Origin: Streptomyces albicerus
Lineage (GTDB): Bacteria; Actinomycetota; Actinomycetes; Streptomycetales; Streptomycetaceae
Length of the DNA stretch: 64,000 bases
Direction: 5' to 3'
Assembly: GCF_008905045.1 (NCBI RefSeq)
Contig: NZ_VWMY01000052.1
Location: forward strand, 20,195-84,194
Part shown: one piece after another, positions 1 to 8,583 of the stretch
Layout: each line of letters starts with the position of its first letter
Position numbering within the stretch: position 1 is the first letter of the stretch
Notes under the pieces: generated by a model
What the model was told of the DNA's origin: nothing
The model's database searches: none
Seen by the model: the letters and a program-made list of their open reading frames with translations, nothing else
Program-made: the position numbers and the translations under genes

Positions 1-270
1 GTCTACGTGATCGCCCGCGGCAGGAACATGGGCCGCCGTGAGGTGGCTCAGGCGCGCGCACAGCAGGAGGCCTTCGACACATACGTCCGGGAGACCGCGA
101 GGGGCGGCGACGGCGGACCGAGCAGCGTCGACGAACTCACACGGCTGTCCGAGATCCGCGCCCGCGGCCACATCACGGACGAGGAGTTCAGCCGGGCGAA
201 GGAGCTGGTCCTGAGCGGCCACGGCCCGTCGGAACGGACGGGCGCCGGAACCTCCACCTCCAGTCGCTGA
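1..270 (+). CDS. SHOCT-domain protein, 5' end outside window
   Basis: The frame is already open at base 1 (it reads VYVIARGRNMGRREVAQARA) and ends at a TGA, so only the C-terminal 89 residues are present. The last third contains a SHOCT-like motif, LSEIRARGHITDEEFSRAK, a short helical module often found at the C-terminus of small actinobacterial membrane or phospholipase-D-N-terminal-like proteins. The segment ending in YVIARGRNMGRREV resembles the stretch that follows the last membrane helix in those proteins, so the missing part is probably a short membrane domain. The internal GTG/ATG codons near base 7 are unlikely starts because homology-like sequence continues upstream of them. No function is assigned. 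The next gene starts 33 bp downstream on the same strand and may be co-transcribed. Confidence 0.7.
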   Translation, partial: VYVIARGRNMGRREVAQARAQQEAFDTYVRETARGGDGGPSSVDELTRLSEIRARGHITDEEFSRAKELVLSGHGPSERTGAGTSTSSR

Positions 271-303
271 GCGGACCGCGCGAGACTGAAACGAGGCAAC
301 AGG

Positions 304-732
304 ATGACCGCGACACACACCACGCACGCGCACCCGGCCAAGCAGCACTGGGCCGAAGGCCTGACGGTTTTCGCAGCCGTCATGCTCATGATCGCAGGCA
401 TGCTCGACATCTTCCGGGGCGTCATGGCGATCGCCGAGGACGACATCTTCGTCACGACACGCAACTACGTCTTCGAGTTCGACCTCGCCGGCTGGGGCTG
501 GATCCACCTCATCCTGGGCGCCGTCGCCGTGCTCGTCAGTTTCGGTCTCTTCCAGGCGTCGATGTGGGCCCGCGTCGCCGGAGTGGCCATCGCCGGACTC
601 ATCGTCATCGCCAACTTCCTGTCCCTGCCGTACTACCCGGTCTGGTCGATCGTGATGATCGCCTTCTCGGGGTTCATCATCTGGGCCCTGTGCGTGGTCC
701 GGCAGGACGAGTCCGACCGGATCGAGCGCTGA
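304..732 (+). CDS. DUF7144-type four-helix membrane protein
   Basis: A 142-residue protein with four predicted membrane helices at about residues 18-38, 61-82, 87-107 and 112-133. Aromatic and glycine-rich loops include FEFDLAGWGWIHLILG, typical of the small actinobacterial family now called DUF7144. The ATG start is preceded by the purine-rich ACGAGGCAACAGG. No enzymatic motif is present and the role is unknown. It follows the SHOCT-domain gene by 33 bp, so the two may form a transcription unit. Family assignment is from memory of the helix pattern and the WGW-IHL motif, not from a search. Confidence 0.75.
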   Translation: MTATHTTHAHPAKQHWAEGLTVFAAVMLMIAGMLDIFRGVMAIAEDDIFVTTRNYVFEFDLAGWGWIHLILGAVAVLVSFGLFQASMWARVAGVAIAGLIVIANFLSLPYYPVWSIVMIAFSGFIIWALCVVRQDESDRIER

Positions 733-1198
733 CCGCACACCCTGTGAGCGAGACCCGGCACAGACCTTGAACCGGCGGCGAGAAACCCGGCGCAGGCCTT
801 GAAGAACCGGCGGAGTGATCCGACCGGCGCGGTGCATGGTCGGGCACCGTGACGGAAACCGCGCCCGCCGCGAGCCGGTCCCGTGCTGATGGAGAGCGCC
901 GGCGTCGCCGCCGCCTTCGGTCGCCGCCGCTGTCAGGCCGGCGGCGGATCGGCCGGCGTGGCTGCGCAGAACGCGTCCCGGTCCCGCGTCGAACGCCGCG
1001 ACGTCCTGCTGTCTCCGTCACGTTCCCCACCCCCGGACAAACCGTATGTCGACATCCGCGCCGTCACTTCACAGAACGCACACAGAAGTTAAGTAATCTT
1101 TTAGGTTTCAAGCGTTACCCTCGCCGACAGTCGAGTGGTCGACGCCGACCCCAATCACGGCGACACTCGCTCCCCCCACCAGGCACAGGAGACCCGGC
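733..1198. other. 466-bp intergenic region
   Basis: No convincing gene is seen. An imperfect direct repeat of 17 bases lies at 754-770 and 786-802 (cccggcRcagRccttga). A short AT-rich stretch at 1088-1110 (aagtaatcttttagg) stands out in very GC-rich surroundings. It is the only plausible promoter zone for the oxidoreductase gene that starts at 1199, but no clear -35/-10 pair could be defined. Confidence 0.4.
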
Positions 1199-2305
1199 GT
1201 GCGTGACAGCGACGTAGTAGTGATCGGCGGCGGCTATGCAGGTGTCCGGCTGGCGAAACGGCTGGACGGAACGGCGCGGGTCACGATGGTGGATCGCAAG
1301 GAGGTCTTCTTCCACCGCATCGCCTCCCTGCGTGCCGGCGTGCGCCCCGACTGGACGGTGATGCCGTTCATTCCGTACGACCGGCTGCTGCGCAACGGCC
1401 GTGTGGCGGTGGGCAAGGCGGTCCGCATCGACACCGCCGAGCGGCAGGTGCTGCTGGCCACGGGCGAACGGCTCCCGTACGACGTGGTGGTGATCGCCAC
1501 CGGTGCCGACTATCCCGAACCGGCCCGCTTCACCGGCACCACCGTCGACGAGGCGGCCAAGTCGTTCGTCGGACACCAGCAGAACATCGCCACCGCGGAA
1601 CATGTCCTCGTCGTCGGCGGCGGGCCCTCCGGCGTCGAGCTCAGCGCCGAGATCCGGCTGACCCGGCCGGACGCCCGGGTCACGCTCGCCCACTCCGGGT
1701 CGGCGCTGCTCCATGCCACGCACAGCGAGCGGGCCGGGCGCAAGGCCCGCGCCTGGCTGGAGTCGCACGACGTGGAGGTGCGGCTCGACTCCTTCATGTC
1801 CCCGGGCCACGACTTCGGCGCCTACCGCGATGCCCACGGGAACGTCATCGAGGCCGACCTCTCCTTCTGGGCGACGGGCACCACCCCCAACACGCTCTGG
1901 CTGCGCCTGGCCGGACACGGTGACTGGCTGAACGCGACCGGGCATGTGAAGGTCGACCGGATGCTCCGGGCCGAGGGGTGGCTGGACGTGTTCGCCGTCG
2001 GCGACGTGAACGACGTCAGCGAGTTCAAGATCACTCCTGCCGCGCTCGCCCAGGCGGACCTCGCCGCCCACAACATCCGCGCCTACCTGCACAGTTCCGG
2101 CAGGCATCGCAAGCAGCCCCGCTCCTACCGGCCGATCCACCGCACCCCGCTCATCGTGCCGTTCGGTCCGGGCGACGGAGTGACCATGCTGCCCGTGCCG
2201 GGCGGCGAGACCGCGGTACTCGGCAGCCGCACCAGCACCCTTGCCAAGGCCAAGACCCTCATGACCCCCTACATGAGGCGCCAACTCGGGTACACCGCGG
2301 CCTGA
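1199..2305 (+). CDS. NAD(P)/FAD-dependent oxidoreductase (NDH-2/FSP1-like)
   Basis: A 368-residue flavoprotein of the pyridine nucleotide-disulfide oxidoreductase fold. The FAD-binding Rossmann motif VVVIGGGYAG is at residues 6-15. A second nucleotide-binding motif, VLVVGGGPSGVELSAEI, is at about 136-152 and would bind NAD(P)H. The FAD ribityl-contact motif DVFAVGDV lies near residue 265. The length and the absence of a CxxC redox pair fit type II NADH dehydrogenase or apoptosis-inducing-factor-like quinone reductases rather than disulfide reductases. There is no obvious transmembrane helix. The start is a GTG with an AGGAG Shine-Dalgarno about 8 bases upstream. It stands alone between two intergenic regions. 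The likely role is NAD(P)H oxidation with a quinone or a small acceptor; the substrate is not known. Confidence 0.85.
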   Translation: MRDSDVVVIGGGYAGVRLAKRLDGTARVTMVDRKEVFFHRIASLRAGVRPDWTVMPFIPYDRLLRNGRVAVGKAVRIDTAERQVLLATGERLPYDVVVIATGADYPEPARFTGTTVDEAAKSFVGHQQNIATAEHVLVVGGGPSGVELSAEIRLTRPDARVTLAHSGSALLHATHSERAGRKARAWLESHDVEVRLDSFMSPGHDFGAYRDAHGNVIEADLSFWATGTTPNTLWLRLAGHGDWLNATGHVKVDRMLRAEGWLDVFAVGDVNDVSEFKITPAALAQADLAAHNIRAYLHSSGRHRKQPRSYRPIHRTPLIVPFGPGDGVTMLPVPGGETAVLGSRTSTLAKAKTLMTPYMRRQLGYTAA

Positions 2306-2411
2306 GACACAGCACGCGGACATCACGTGCCCGACCGTGGACTCGGGGCCTCGGGCCCCCCGTTGCTCGCCCGCAGCTGCGGCCTGGGGTAGGGTCCCCA
2401 CCGTTTCCAGC

Positions 2412-2431
2412 TACCGACTGGTACGTCGGTA
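2412..2431. promoter_or_regulatory. candidate operator upstream of the P450 gene
   Basis: A perfect inverted repeat, TACCGAC-N6-GTCGGTA, lies 28 bp before the P450 start codon. The size and spacing resemble TetR-family operators. No TetR gene adjoins it, so the regulator is unknown. Confidence 0.4.
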
Positions 2432-2459
2432 CGGGGAGTGTCGGAGGGGCGGCAAGACG

Positions 2460-3881
2460 ATGGAATCCCAGTTGGGCGACGGCGGATCCGTGGACCTGGA
2501 CGACACCCGGTTGGAGGCGATGACTCCGGAACCGCTGCTGACTCGGGACTACGAGACGCGCCCCTCACTCGTGTACGAGCGGCTCAGGCAGCGGCACGGC
2601 CCGGTCGCGCCGGTCGACCTGCTGGGGGTACCTGCCTGGCTGGTCCTGGGCTACCGGGAGGCACTTCAGGTCCTCCAGGACGACGACGGGTGGCCGAAGG
2701 GGCTGGAAAACTGGCGGGCCCGCTCGGAGGGCAGAGTGCCGGCCGACTGGCCGCTCGGGCCGTCCCTCGAGGTCAACCATGTGCTGATCCAAGGCGGCCC
2801 CGGATACCGGCCGTTGCGGACGGCGTGGGACGCGGCTCTCAAACCGTTCCAGGACCCGCGCCACCCCCAGGCGAAACGGCTGAAGACGGCCGTCACCGCC
2901 TACGCCGACGAACTGATCACCTTGGTGGGGCAGGGCGGCAGCACGGGCGTGGCGGACCTGTCCGCCCAGTTCTCCCGGCCACTGCCCCTGATGGTGGCCA
3001 GTCATCTGCTCGGCTTCCCCGGTTCACAGGGCGACGACGCGCTGATGGACATGTGGCGGGTGCTGGACGCGGGTCCGGACGCGGAGCCCGCACTGGAGCG
3101 GCTGCTGGCGACGCTGGCGGAACTGGCGGCGATGAAGCTCAAGACGCCGGGGGACGACTTCCCCTCGTACCTGCTGGCCGCACACCCCGATCTCTCGCTC
3201 GACGAGCTGGCCCGTGAGCTGTTCATGCTGCTGGGCATGACGTCCGACCACGTCGGCATCCTGATATCCAACACCGTGGTCGAGGTCATCTCGGGTGAGG
3301 GCAGCGTGCGCGCCAGCCTGTCCGCCGGGATGGTCAGGGAGGCCATGAACCGAGTGGTCATGCGCAAGCCGCCGCTGGTGAACTTCGTACCGCGATTCGC
3401 GGCCGAGGACACCCCGCTCGGGAACTACACGATCCGGGCGGGCGACCCGGTGTGGGTCTCCTCCGCCGCAGCGCACGCCGACCCGCTCTTCGCCGACAGC
3501 GTGGCTCCGGGCACCACGATCAGCACCCGGGCGCACCTGTCCTGGGGCGCGGGCCGCCGCCAGTGCCCGGCGCGCGAGCTCGCGTCGACGGTCGCAGCGG
3601 TCGGTGTGGGCCGCCTGTTCGAACGGTTCTCCCACCTCGACCTCGCACTCCCCGCCGACCAACTGCCGTGGCGCTCCTCGCCCTTCATGCGGGGCCTGCG
3701 CTCGCTGCCCGTACGGTACGAACTTGCCTCGGCGCCCGAGCAACCGTCGGCGCCCGACCCGGCACCGTCGGCGTACGACCCGGCATCAGAGCCGGCCGAG
3801 ACCGTGCTGCCGGACCAGTCCGCCCGGCAGCGCTCCTCGCTGTGGCGCTACCTGACAGGCCTGATCCGCGCTGGCCGCTGA
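2460..3881 (+). CDS. atypical cytochrome P450 (conservon-associated type)
   Basis: A 473-residue P450-fold protein. The heme-ligand loop is clear: HLSWGAGRRQCPARELA with the cysteine thiolate at C369. Two usually conserved motifs are altered. The I-helix position reads LLGMTSDHVG (residues 257-266), with no acid-Thr pair. The K-helix reads VREAMNRV (292-299), in which no ExxR can be placed: the Arg aligns with an Ala at the Glu position. Similar loss of ExxR is known in CYP157 P450s that accompany the conservon (cvn) operons of Streptomyces, and overall this protein resembles that CYP156/157 group. No cvnA-D genes adjoin it here. The ATG at 2460 follows a GGAGGGG box; an upstream in-frame extension lacks P450 similarity. 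The C-terminal 50 residues are a Pro/Ala-rich tail. Whether it is a monooxygenase is uncertain. Confidence 0.85.
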   Translation: MESQLGDGGSVDLDDTRLEAMTPEPLLTRDYETRPSLVYERLRQRHGPVAPVDLLGVPAWLVLGYREALQVLQDDDGWPKGLENWRARSEGRVPADWPLGPSLEVNHVLIQGGPGYRPLRTAWDAALKPFQDPRHPQAKRLKTAVTAYADELITLVGQGGSTGVADLSAQFSRPLPLMVASHLLGFPGSQGDDALMDMWRVLDAGPDAEPALERLLATLAELAAMKLKTPGDDFPSYLLAAHPDLSLDELARELFMLLGMTSDHVGILISNTVVEVISGEGSVRASLSAGMVREAMNRVVMRKPPLVNFVPRFAAEDTPLGNYTIRAGDPVWVSSAAAHADPLFADSVAPGTTISTRAHLSWGAGRRQCPARELASTVAAVGVGRLFERFSHLDLALPADQLPWRSSPFMRGLRSLPVRYELASAPEQPSAPDPAPSAYDPASEPAETVLPDQSARQRSSLWRYLTGLIRAGR

Positions 3882-3984
3882 CCCGGGGACACGCTTCGGG
3901 CGCGCCGAGGCGTTTCGGAGGTCGCCCTGCCCTGTCAGGAACTCAGGAGCTGGAAGCGGAGGTTGGGGGCCTCCTGGTGCCGGT

Positions 3985-4104
3985 TACCGGGGCCGGTGGC
4001 TGCTGGTGATCTTCGGCTTCACGCAGTGCACTGCGGTATGCCCGCGGGCGCTGTACATCACGGTGGACCCGGACCGGGACACTCCGGCCGCGCTCCGGGA
4101 GTTC
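3985..4104 (+). pseudogene. SCO1/SenC-family remnant
   Basis: About 40 codons in one frame read YRGRWLLVIFGFTQCTAVCP and then ALYITVDPDRDTPAALREF. These match the two most conserved blocks of SCO1/SenC copper chaperones of cytochrome c oxidase assembly: the CxxxC copper-binding thioredoxin loop and the ITVDPxRDT block. In intact proteins these are separated by about 35-40 residues. Here they are fused, so an internal deletion has occurred. Similarity stops after REF, and no signal peptide or start region is found upstream. There is no C-terminal His-containing block. This is a decayed gene fragment between the P450 gene and the convergent ABC transporter. Confidence 0.65.
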
Positions 4105-4194
4105 CCACGAACCACGATCTCGACACCAGGAGCCCGTACACGCCTCCGAACAGCGCAGTGGGCTGCGCCAGGCAGTTCCACACCGCATGGCTGG

Positions 4195-5981
4195 TCATCG
4201 CGTGGGGGCCAGGAGCTGGGTGGCCGTCAGCTGTGCGTACAGCCGGTCGTGGGCCACCAGTTCCTCGTGGGTGCCCACGGCCCGTACTCGTCCGGCGTCC
4301 ATGACGATGATCCGGTCGGCGTCTGTCACCGTCGACAGGCGGTGGGCCACCACCAGCACGGTGGTCTCGCGGGCCAGCTCCGCGATGACGTCCCGCAGCG
4401 CCAGTTCGTTGACGGCGTCGAGTTGCGAGGTCGCCTCGTCCAACAGCAGCAGCCGGGGCCGCCGCAGCAGGGCGCGGGCGATGGCGATGCGCTGCCGCTC
4501 GCCGCCGACAGCTTCGAGCCGCGGTGTCCGAGCGAGGTGTCCAGGCCGTGGGGCAGGCGCTCGACGACGGTGTCGAGCCTCGTCCGGGCCAGGACGTCGC
4601 GGATGTCGTCGTCCGTCGCGCGGGGCGCCGCGAAGACCAGGTTCTCGCGCAGCGTGCCGGCCAACACAGGAGCGTCCTGCTCCACGTACCCGATGGCAGA
4701 CCGCAGCTCGGACAGGGACCAGTCCTGTACGTCCTTGCCGTCGACCAGGACCCGGCCGCCGGTGGCCTCGTAGAACCGCTCGATGAGCGCGAAGACCGTC
4801 GACTTGCCCGCGCCGGAGGGGCCCACGAAGGCCGTCATCCCGGTGCCCGGTACCTCGAAACTCACCTGCTGGTGGATGTACGGCAGGCCCGGACGGTAGC
4901 GGAAGGACACGTCCTCGAAGCGGACCGACGCCGGACCCGACACCGCTGCCCGCTGTCTGGGCACGGTGCCCGTCTGCCGGGCGGGCGGCTCCGTCGAGAG
5001 GCGTTCCACGTGCGCGATCCTGGAGATCGCGGCCGCCCCCTCCTGATAGTGGGTCACGGCGTCGACCAGCTTGGACACCGGTTCGATCAGGTAGAAGAGG
5101 TACAGCAGGAAGGCAATGAGGGTGGATACGGGGATCTCCCCGGACGCCACCCGCGCCCCGCCGACCGCGAGCACCGCGAGGAAGGCCAGCTGTACGGCGA
5201 GTTCGTCCGCCGAGCCTGCCACGGACTCCCACTTCGCGCTCTTCACGCCGTGCCGCCACGCCCGCCGTGCCGCCGCCTCCACCCGGGCGGTCTCCCGCTC
5301 CTCGGCACCGGACGCCTTCACCGTGCGGAACGCCCCGAAGACCCGCTCCAGCGCGATGGAGATCTCCCCGACCGCCTCCTGCGAACGTTCGGTGGCGCGG
5401 GCGATTCTCGGCATCACCAGCGCGGCGGCCCCGCCGACCAGCACGACCACGCCGAGCGTCACACCCAGCAGCACGACGTCCAGGAACGCCATCATCGCGA
5501 TCGCCGCCACGAACGCCACCGCGCCGGTGGCCGCGGAGACGACCGCCTGGGTGCTGACCGCCCGCAGCAGCGTGGTGTCCGAGGTGACCCGGGACATCAG
5601 GTCGCCCGGCGGGATCCGCTCCCACTCCGCGATCCGCAGCCGCAGCAACCGCCCCACAAGGGTGCGCCGCGCGGCCAGGACCACCGACTCCGCCGTCCGC
5701 TCCAGCACATACGCGCCGAACGCCTCGACGGCCGTGCCCAGCACCACCAGCGCGGTGAGCGCGATCAAGATCCCGGCGATGGTCTCACCTGTCGCCAGCC
5801 GGTCCACCAGTGTCTTCGTGGCCAGCGGCTGCAGCAGTCCCCCGGCGGCCCCGACCAGGGAGCACAGCAGGCCGAGTGCGACGGCCCACCGGTGCGGGCG
5901 GACATACGCGTACAGCGCCTTGACCGTCTCTCGGGCGGACAGGGACGTTTCATCCGTCGTCGGGGCGGATGCGGTGTTCAC
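4195..5981 (-). pseudogene. ABC exporter (TMD-NBD fusion) with a frameshift in the signature motif
   Basis: A type IV ABC half-exporter, about 595 residues if repaired. The N-terminal membrane domain has six helices. The nucleotide-binding domain has Walker A GPSGAGKST, Q-loop YVEQDAPVLAG, Walker B RLLLLDEATSQLD and H-loop VVAHRLSTV. At about position 4506 the frame breaks inside the LSGGE signature: one frame reads GHRGSKLS and the next continues GGERQRIAIARALL. A single missing G (C on the + strand) in a run of short GGC repeats explains it exactly. The GTG start at 5981 has an AAAGGA box 6 bases upstream. The product would be a multidrug or lipid exporter that works as a dimer. This may be a real inactivating mutation or a sequencing error; every other residue of both halves looks intact, which favours either a recent event or an error. 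Confidence 0.85.
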
Positions 5982-6056
5982 GGAATTCCTTTCTTCTGCG
6001 GTCTGACGGGCACCGCATCAGCGGTCCGGTGCATCAGTGCGTGAGCATGCGCCGGC

Positions 6057-6272
6057 TCAGGGGACGAATGCGGCCGCCCTCGTGGCGTGGGCGTGCACCA
6101 GCACTTCGGAGACCGAAGGACACACGACGAACAGGACGAAGGCGCCCGCCGCCAGCGTCACGCCGAGGAATTCCAGAAACGCGCCCCCGCCAGGCATGAC
6201 CTCCCGGCCCGGTACGTCGGCCGATGACCCGAGGGAAGTGTCGGGCTCCTTGTATCGCGCACGGTGTGTCAT
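6057..6272 (-). CDS. possible small membrane protein
   Basis: A 71-residue frame from the ATG at 6272. It has one clear hydrophobic helix, FLEFLGVTLAAGAFVLFVV, followed by a short Ala/His-rich tail. A GGAGG sequence sits only 1-2 bases before the ATG, closer than normal, so the start or the gene itself is uncertain. It lies upstream of and in the same direction as the ABC exporter, 75 bp away. No homologue is recognised. Confidence 0.35.
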   Translation of the reverse strand: MTHRARYKEPDTSLGSSADVPGREVMPGGGAFLEFLGVTLAAGAFVLFVVCPSVSEVLVHAHATRAAAFVP

Positions 6273-6485
6273 GCCTCCAGCCTGGAAGCCCGGCCGACCC
6301 GCGCCCATCCGGCAACTGTCGGGTCCACCCCCGCCGAGTGGCTGGAAAAGACCGCCGTCCGGTCGCGCCGGACCGGTCGGGACGTGACTCCGCCGGTCGG
6401 CGGGGCGGTATCCGCCGACCGGCGGGGCCGTTACCGAAGCCTGCCGGATGGTCCGCCCTCGGACGTCCAACGCGACATTCTGTGC

Positions 6486-7730
6486 ATGACACAGACACAG
6501 TCACCGCAGGACACATCAGCCCCGCGGGAGACCTCGCCTCCGCAGTCCCGAACCCCGCCCGAGTCCGCCGCGTCGGCCCCGCCAGGCCCTTCGATGGGGC
6601 GCCTCGTCGGGGTGGACCTGGCCCGTGCGCTGGCGGTGTTCGGCATGTATGTCGTGCACATCGGTCCTGCGCTGTCGGCCACGGACGGCGTCGGCAGCTG
6701 GGTCCGGTACATGTCGGACGGTCACTCGTCGGTCCTGTTCGCCACCCTCGCCGGGTTCTCACTGATGCTGCTCGCCGGCCGCCGGGAGCCGAAGACCGGC
6801 CTGGCCGGCCGGCAGGCGAAGGCCCGGATCGCGATCCGCGCCGTGGTCCTGCCGGCGCTGGGTACCGCGATGGCGATGGAATACGGGGGAGTGGTCATCC
6901 TCGGCTTCTACGGGGTCTACTTCCTGCTGGCCCTGCCCCTGCTGCGCCTGCGCGCCAAGACACTCGCGATCATCGCGGCCGCCCTCGCCCTTGTCACACC
7001 ACAGCTGTCGTTCGCCCTGTACTCGGTGCTGACCGAGTCGGTCCGGCAGAGCATCAACGCCTACGACCCGCTCCACCGGCTCAGTGACGTGGGAGTGCTC
7101 GATCTGCTGTTCACCGGCTTCTACCCGACGATCACATGGATTCCGTTCGTGATCGCCGGTATGGCGCTGGCCCGCTTCGACCTGTCCGCGACCGCCGTCC
7201 AGCGGCGCCTAGCCGCGCTCGGCGCCGCCCTCACCGTGGCCGCGTACGGCATGTCCTTGCTGCTGGCCGGCAAGGACGCGTTGAGGAGCACGGCGGAAGA
7301 CGGGCCGTCGTCCGGCGGCTCCGGGTCGATGCCCCTCGACAGCGGGTCGCTCGAGTCCCAGGCATCGTCGCTCTTGACGGCCGGGCCGCACAGCGGCACC
7401 ACGTTCGACATCATCGGCAGCGTGGGAGTCGCGATCCTCGTGATCGTGGGCGCGACGGTGGCGATGGACCGCCTCCCGCGACTGCGCCGCCTGGCCAAAC
7501 CGGTCATCGCCGTGGGCACCATGTCCCTGACCGCCTACGTCGGCCACTTCGTCATACAGGGCTGGCTGCCTTCGTTCGGCGCGACCAACGATGAGGAGTC
7601 CTGGGCGACGCTGCTCATGTTCGTCCTCGGGGCGATCGTGTTCGCCGCGATCTGGTCCCGCTTCTTCCGCCGCGGACCCCTGGAGTACCTGCTCAACGCC
7701 GCCACCAAACCGGCCAAGCACATCCGATGA
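6486..7730 (+). CDS. DUF418/acyltransferase-3-like multi-span membrane protein
   Basis: A 414-residue polytopic membrane protein with about ten helices. The first block reads RLVGVDLARALAVFGMYVVH, the R-x-x-G-x-D-x-x-R-A-L motif that begins YeiB/DUF418 and heparan-glucosaminide acetyltransferase-like proteins. Some members transfer acyl groups across the membrane to cell-surface sugars. A Ser/Gly-rich extracytoplasmic loop lies around residues 275-305. The ending WSRFFRRGPLEYLLNAATK matches the conserved C-terminal block of DUF418 proteins. The open frame extends upstream, but the ATG at 6486 is preferred because residues before it are low complexity and the preceding bases include the small gene on the other strand. 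The substrate is unknown and no partner is nearby. Confidence 0.75.
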   Translation: MTQTQSPQDTSAPRETSPPQSRTPPESAASAPPGPSMGRLVGVDLARALAVFGMYVVHIGPALSATDGVGSWVRYMSDGHSSVLFATLAGFSLMLLAGRREPKTGLAGRQAKARIAIRAVVLPALGTAMAMEYGGVVILGFYGVYFLLALPLLRLRAKTLAIIAAALALVTPQLSFALYSVLTESVRQSINAYDPLHRLSDVGVLDLLFTGFYPTITWIPFVIAGMALARFDLSATAVQRRLAALGAALTVAAYGMSLLLAGKDALRSTAEDGPSSGGSGSMPLDSGSLESQASSLLTAGPHSGTTFDIIGSVGVAILVIVGATVAMDRLPRLRRLAKPVIAVGTMSLTAYVGHFVIQGWLPSFGATNDEESWATLLMFVLGAIVFAAIWSRFFRRGPLEYLLNAATKPAKHIR

Positions 7731-7830
7731 GGCCAGGCCGGGGTGGCTCGGCCTCCACTTCGTCCTGGATCGTGCTCGGGCGTACGGCCGCTGGCCCTCG
7801 TGGGTGCACCCGGGGTCGGCTCCTGGTCGG

Positions 7831-8385
7831 TCAGGGTCGTACAAAGCGCCGGAACGTGGTTCCTGAGGCGAGGGAACGGTGCTCGACCAGGCGCAGCCGC
7901 AGTCCTTCTCTCACGGGAAGGTACGGCTTGCCGCCCCCGACGATCACGGGGAACGCGTACACCCAGAACTCGTCGATCAGGTCCAGCAGGGAGGCGGCGA
8001 GCTCGGGGCCGCCGAGCTGGAGCGTGCCGTCGATCTCCTGCTTGAGGCGCGTCACCTCGGACACGGCGTCCTTGCGACGGACGATCGTAAGTCCTTCGGG
8101 GACGGTCTGGAGAGTGTCGGAGAAGACGTACCGCGGTGTCTCCTTATAGAGCTGGGCGAACTCCCGCTCGACGGCCGGGGCGCCTTCCTTGCCGAGGTCC
8201 TGCGTCCAGGGCTTTTCCATCGCCTCGTACAGCCGCCGCCCGAACAGGAACGCCGCGGTCCGGCGGACATGGTCGTTCGCCGCCTGCTGAAAGTCCTCGG
8301 CCGGGTCCATAAAGTCCAGGCGACCGTCGGGATCCTCGATGTAGCCGTCGATCGAGGTGTTCATCCAGTAGATGACCTTGCCCAT
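7831..8385 (-). CDS. dihydrofolate reductase family protein (RibD_C domain)
   Basis: A 184-residue single-domain protein of the RibD C-terminal/DHFR-like fold. It begins GKVIYWMNTSIDGYIEDPDG, the usual N-terminal strand and loop of these reductases. The motif FLFGRRLYEAM follows, and LQLGGPELAASLLDLIDEF plus VIVGGGKPYLP supply the NADPH-binding glycine-rich regions. The ATG at 8385 is chosen because an AAGGAGGA box lies 5 bases upstream. These proteins occur widely in Streptomyces as stand-alone reductases of unknown substrate; they are usually not true folate enzymes. It is alone on this strand; the next minus-strand gene upstream ends 199 bp away. Confidence 0.85.
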   Translation of the reverse strand: MGKVIYWMNTSIDGYIEDPDGRLDFMDPAEDFQQAANDHVRRTAAFLFGRRLYEAMEKPWTQDLGKEGAPAVEREFAQLYKETPRYVFSDTLQTVPEGLTIVRRKDAVSEVTRLKQEIDGTLQLGGPELAASLLDLIDEFWVYAFPVIVGGGKPYLPVREGLRLRLVEHRSLASGTTFRRFVRP

Positions 8386-8583
8386 GAAACTCCTCCTTGG
8401 TCGTAGAGGTCGTCCAGCGTGGAGACCCGATGGAGCGCCGGAACTCATCGCAGGCAGGGCGGCCAAACGCAGCGACCGGTAGGCCTGTCCGGAGCCCCAC
8501 GGGCGGAGGAGCCGGCACAACCTGGTGGCCGCTCAGCAACAGACGTGCTCATGGCCAATGGCTGCTCATTGGTCTTCACCGCC

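Noticed and set aside
2460..3881. Complete conservon (cvn) operon around the P450
   Set aside because: No sensor-kinase-like, roadblock, DUF742 or small GTPase genes are next to it; upstream is an FAD oxidoreductase and downstream a SenC remnant.
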